Of a stretch of 6,326 nt of DNA, positions 5,563 through 6,326 are shown in pieces; within the stretch, counting starts at the first letter, position 1; each line of letters opens with the position of its first letter. The notes beneath the pieces were generated by a model that saw only the letters and a program-made list of their open reading frames with translations, had not been told where the DNA came from and ran no database searches. The DNA is from Gammaproteobacteria bacterium (GTDB taxonomy: Bacteria; Pseudomonadota; Gammaproteobacteria; UBA6429; Thiohalophilaceae). The stretch covers positions 1 to 6,326 of the forward strand of contig JAOULB010000127.1 in assembly GCA_029882235.1 (NCBI GenBank), in the 5' to 3' direction. A program made the position numbers and the translations under genes.

Positions 5563-5686
5563 CCCCCGCCCTCAGGGCGGGGGTTACGATTCCATGGATG
5601 GAATCGGTAGACCGTGTCGGGAACAAGCGGTCGAGGGGGCGGGGATCAAAAGGACCGAAGGACAAAACCAAACAGTAAAAGCCATT
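5563..5686 (+). repeat. Composite palindromic repeat, right copy (GC hairpin + 51-base insert + 55-bp core)
   Basis: CCCCCGCCC-TCA-GGGCGGGGG (5563-5583) is a perfect 9-bp hairpin. A second palindrome, GATTCCAT-GG-ATGGAATC (5588-5605), and a weak ACCG/CGGT stem (5611-5614 with 5628-5631) follow. The core at 5632-5686 then repeats 4099-4153 with one mismatch. Relative to the left copy, about 48 extra bases separate hairpin and core, so one copy has gained or lost the internal module. The repeat fills the gap between the convergent fic and methyltransferase genes. Open frames crossing it (for example 5498-5695) are products of the repeat, not genes. Confidence 0.85.
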
Positions 5687-5704
5687 ACCCCTTAATTCCC
5701 AAAC

Positions 5705-6326
5705 CTACCGCCGAAAATGCAATATCCTACCTTTACAACGCTCAGCCTCAGGTGATGTCACCTCAAAATTTTCAAAGTGATGGCTATACCCCTGTTCAAT
5801 CATATTGCGCGTAAAGCGCGCACGATTACCGCGATTCGGATCGACGATGATCACTTCCACATCATCATTCGACTGGCAATCAATAAACCGAGCGACCGTC
5901 ATCGCCATCGCCGGTTCATACAAAACATCACTACCGATAATCAAATCGAAACCGCCGAGCAGGGGATTATCCGTCTCCCAGTTCCCGACCTGATACGGAA
6001 TCGGTGGCAGGGCATTCGCACGCACATTCTCATCGAGAAAATCCTGCGCCAGCGGATGATAATCACTGGCGGTAATATCCATCCCCATGCGATGCAACAC
6101 CAGACTACTCAAGGCCAGACCACAACCGATCTCCAGCACGCGTTTTCCTTCCAGCATCAACTGACTCACCCGCAGCGCAAGCACTCGAGATGAAGGCCAC
6201 ACCACCCCAAACAAAGACCAGGTCGCCGACGAAATCCCCACCGCCTCGGCCAACTGCCCGGCATCATAAAACTGCTGTCGATCCTTCAAGGAGCGGATCT
6301 CATAATCAATATGATTAACCGTAATG
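5705..6326 (-). CDS. Class I SAM-dependent methyltransferase, Methyltransf_16 (protein lysine methyltransferase-like), 5' end beyond window
   Basis: A cytosolic enzyme predicted to transfer a methyl group from S-adenosylmethionine, probably to a protein side chain. The frame is open to the right edge: 12 residues ending DYEIRS precede LKDRQQFYD, so the TTG at 6289-6287 is probably internal and the true start is outside. Counting the Leu of that TTG as residue 1, it shows WSLFGVVWPSS (24-34), motif I VLEIGCGLALSS (51-62), acidic D76 in ASDYHP at the end of strand 2 (ribose binding), NWE (103-105) and GSDVLYE (119-125), the D-x-x-Y signature of the METTL21/Methyltransf_16 group. The C-terminus is at residue 194 (TAG, reverse strand of 5705-5707). 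The substrate is unknown; bacterial members are mostly uncharacterised. It is convergent with fic and separated from it by palindromic repeats. I see no link to copper or to the bufferin operon. Confidence 0.9.
   Translation of the reverse strand, partial: ITVNHIDYEIRSLKDRQQFYDAGQLAEAVGISSATWSLFGVVWPSSRVLALRVSQLMLEGKRVLEIGCGLALSSLVLHRMGMDITASDYHPLAQDFLDENVRANALPPIPYQVGNWETDNPLLGGFDLIIGSDVLYEPAMAMTVARFIDCQSNDDVEVIIVDPNRGNRARFTRNMIEQGYSHHFENFEVTSPEAERCKGRILHFRR

Noticed and set aside
4075..5690. Insertion sequence or CRISPR array as an explanation for the repeats around fic
   Set aside because: There is no transposase or integrase frame, only two copies of the core exist, and they are separated by a full gene rather than spacers.
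5498..5695. 65-residue open frame downstream of fic (contains SRPHALRGNE and PRPQGGG)
   Set aside because: It is the translation of the palindromic repeat itself. Such peptides recur as false gene calls wherever these hairpins occur, and there is no ribosome binding site.
5614..5993. Forward-strand open frames over the repeat and the methyltransferase gene (5614-5814, 5805-5993)
   Set aside because: They lie mostly antisense to a well-supported methyltransferase, have low-complexity composition and no recognisable domain.
5777..6193. 138-residue forward frame opposite the methyltransferase gene
   Set aside because: Histidine- and isoleucine-rich antisense shadow of a conserved gene; no domain and no initiation signal.

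Overview
The window looks like chromosomal DNA of a mesophilic gammaproteobacterium with middling GC. Lineage is inferred only from gene content and from GC-rich palindromic intergenic repeats of a kind I associate with this class; I cannot name a genus. Six genes are supported. Two are cut by the window edges.

Region 1 (1-1822, + strand). The window opens inside a hybrid sensor histidine kinase. The end of the dimerisation helix, the ATPase domain, a receiver domain and a C-terminal HPt domain are visible. A possible sigma70 promoter and a small TPR-repeat protein follow.

Region 2 (about 1911-4047, + strand) is the highlight: a compact bufferin-type RiPP operon, bufA-bufB-bufC. A small secreted precursor with six Cys in a lysine/glycine-rich core (BufA2 type) is followed by a DUF692/MNIO maturase and a DUF2063 partner protein. 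In characterised relatives the MNIO enzyme, with its partner, converts Cys residues of the precursor into thiooxazole-type heterocycles, and the exported product binds copper and protects the cell. Three details stand out. The precursor leader carries a twin-arginine (Tat-like) motif. Its core contains a 13-residue internal duplication. The bufA-bufB gap encodes two mutually exclusive RNA hairpins, one of which resembles a leaky terminator. No DoxX-type gene, sigma factor or anti-sigma gene accompanies the operon inside the window.

Region 3 (4048-5704) holds a class II Fic protein (predicted AMP transferase with its own inhibitory motif and a C-terminal winged helix). Four 10-bp-phased TGCGCAATA-like half-sites precede it, a probable operator. 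The gene is bracketed by two copies of a composite palindromic repeat sharing a 55-bp core at 54/55 identity, in an order that places the same hairpin nearest fic on both sides. This looks like an exchangeable cassette between the buf operon and the next gene.

Region 4 (5705-6326, - strand) is a SAM-dependent methyltransferase of the Methyltransf_16 (protein lysine methyltransferase-like) type, convergent with fic. Its reading frame stays open to the right edge, so its start lies outside the window.
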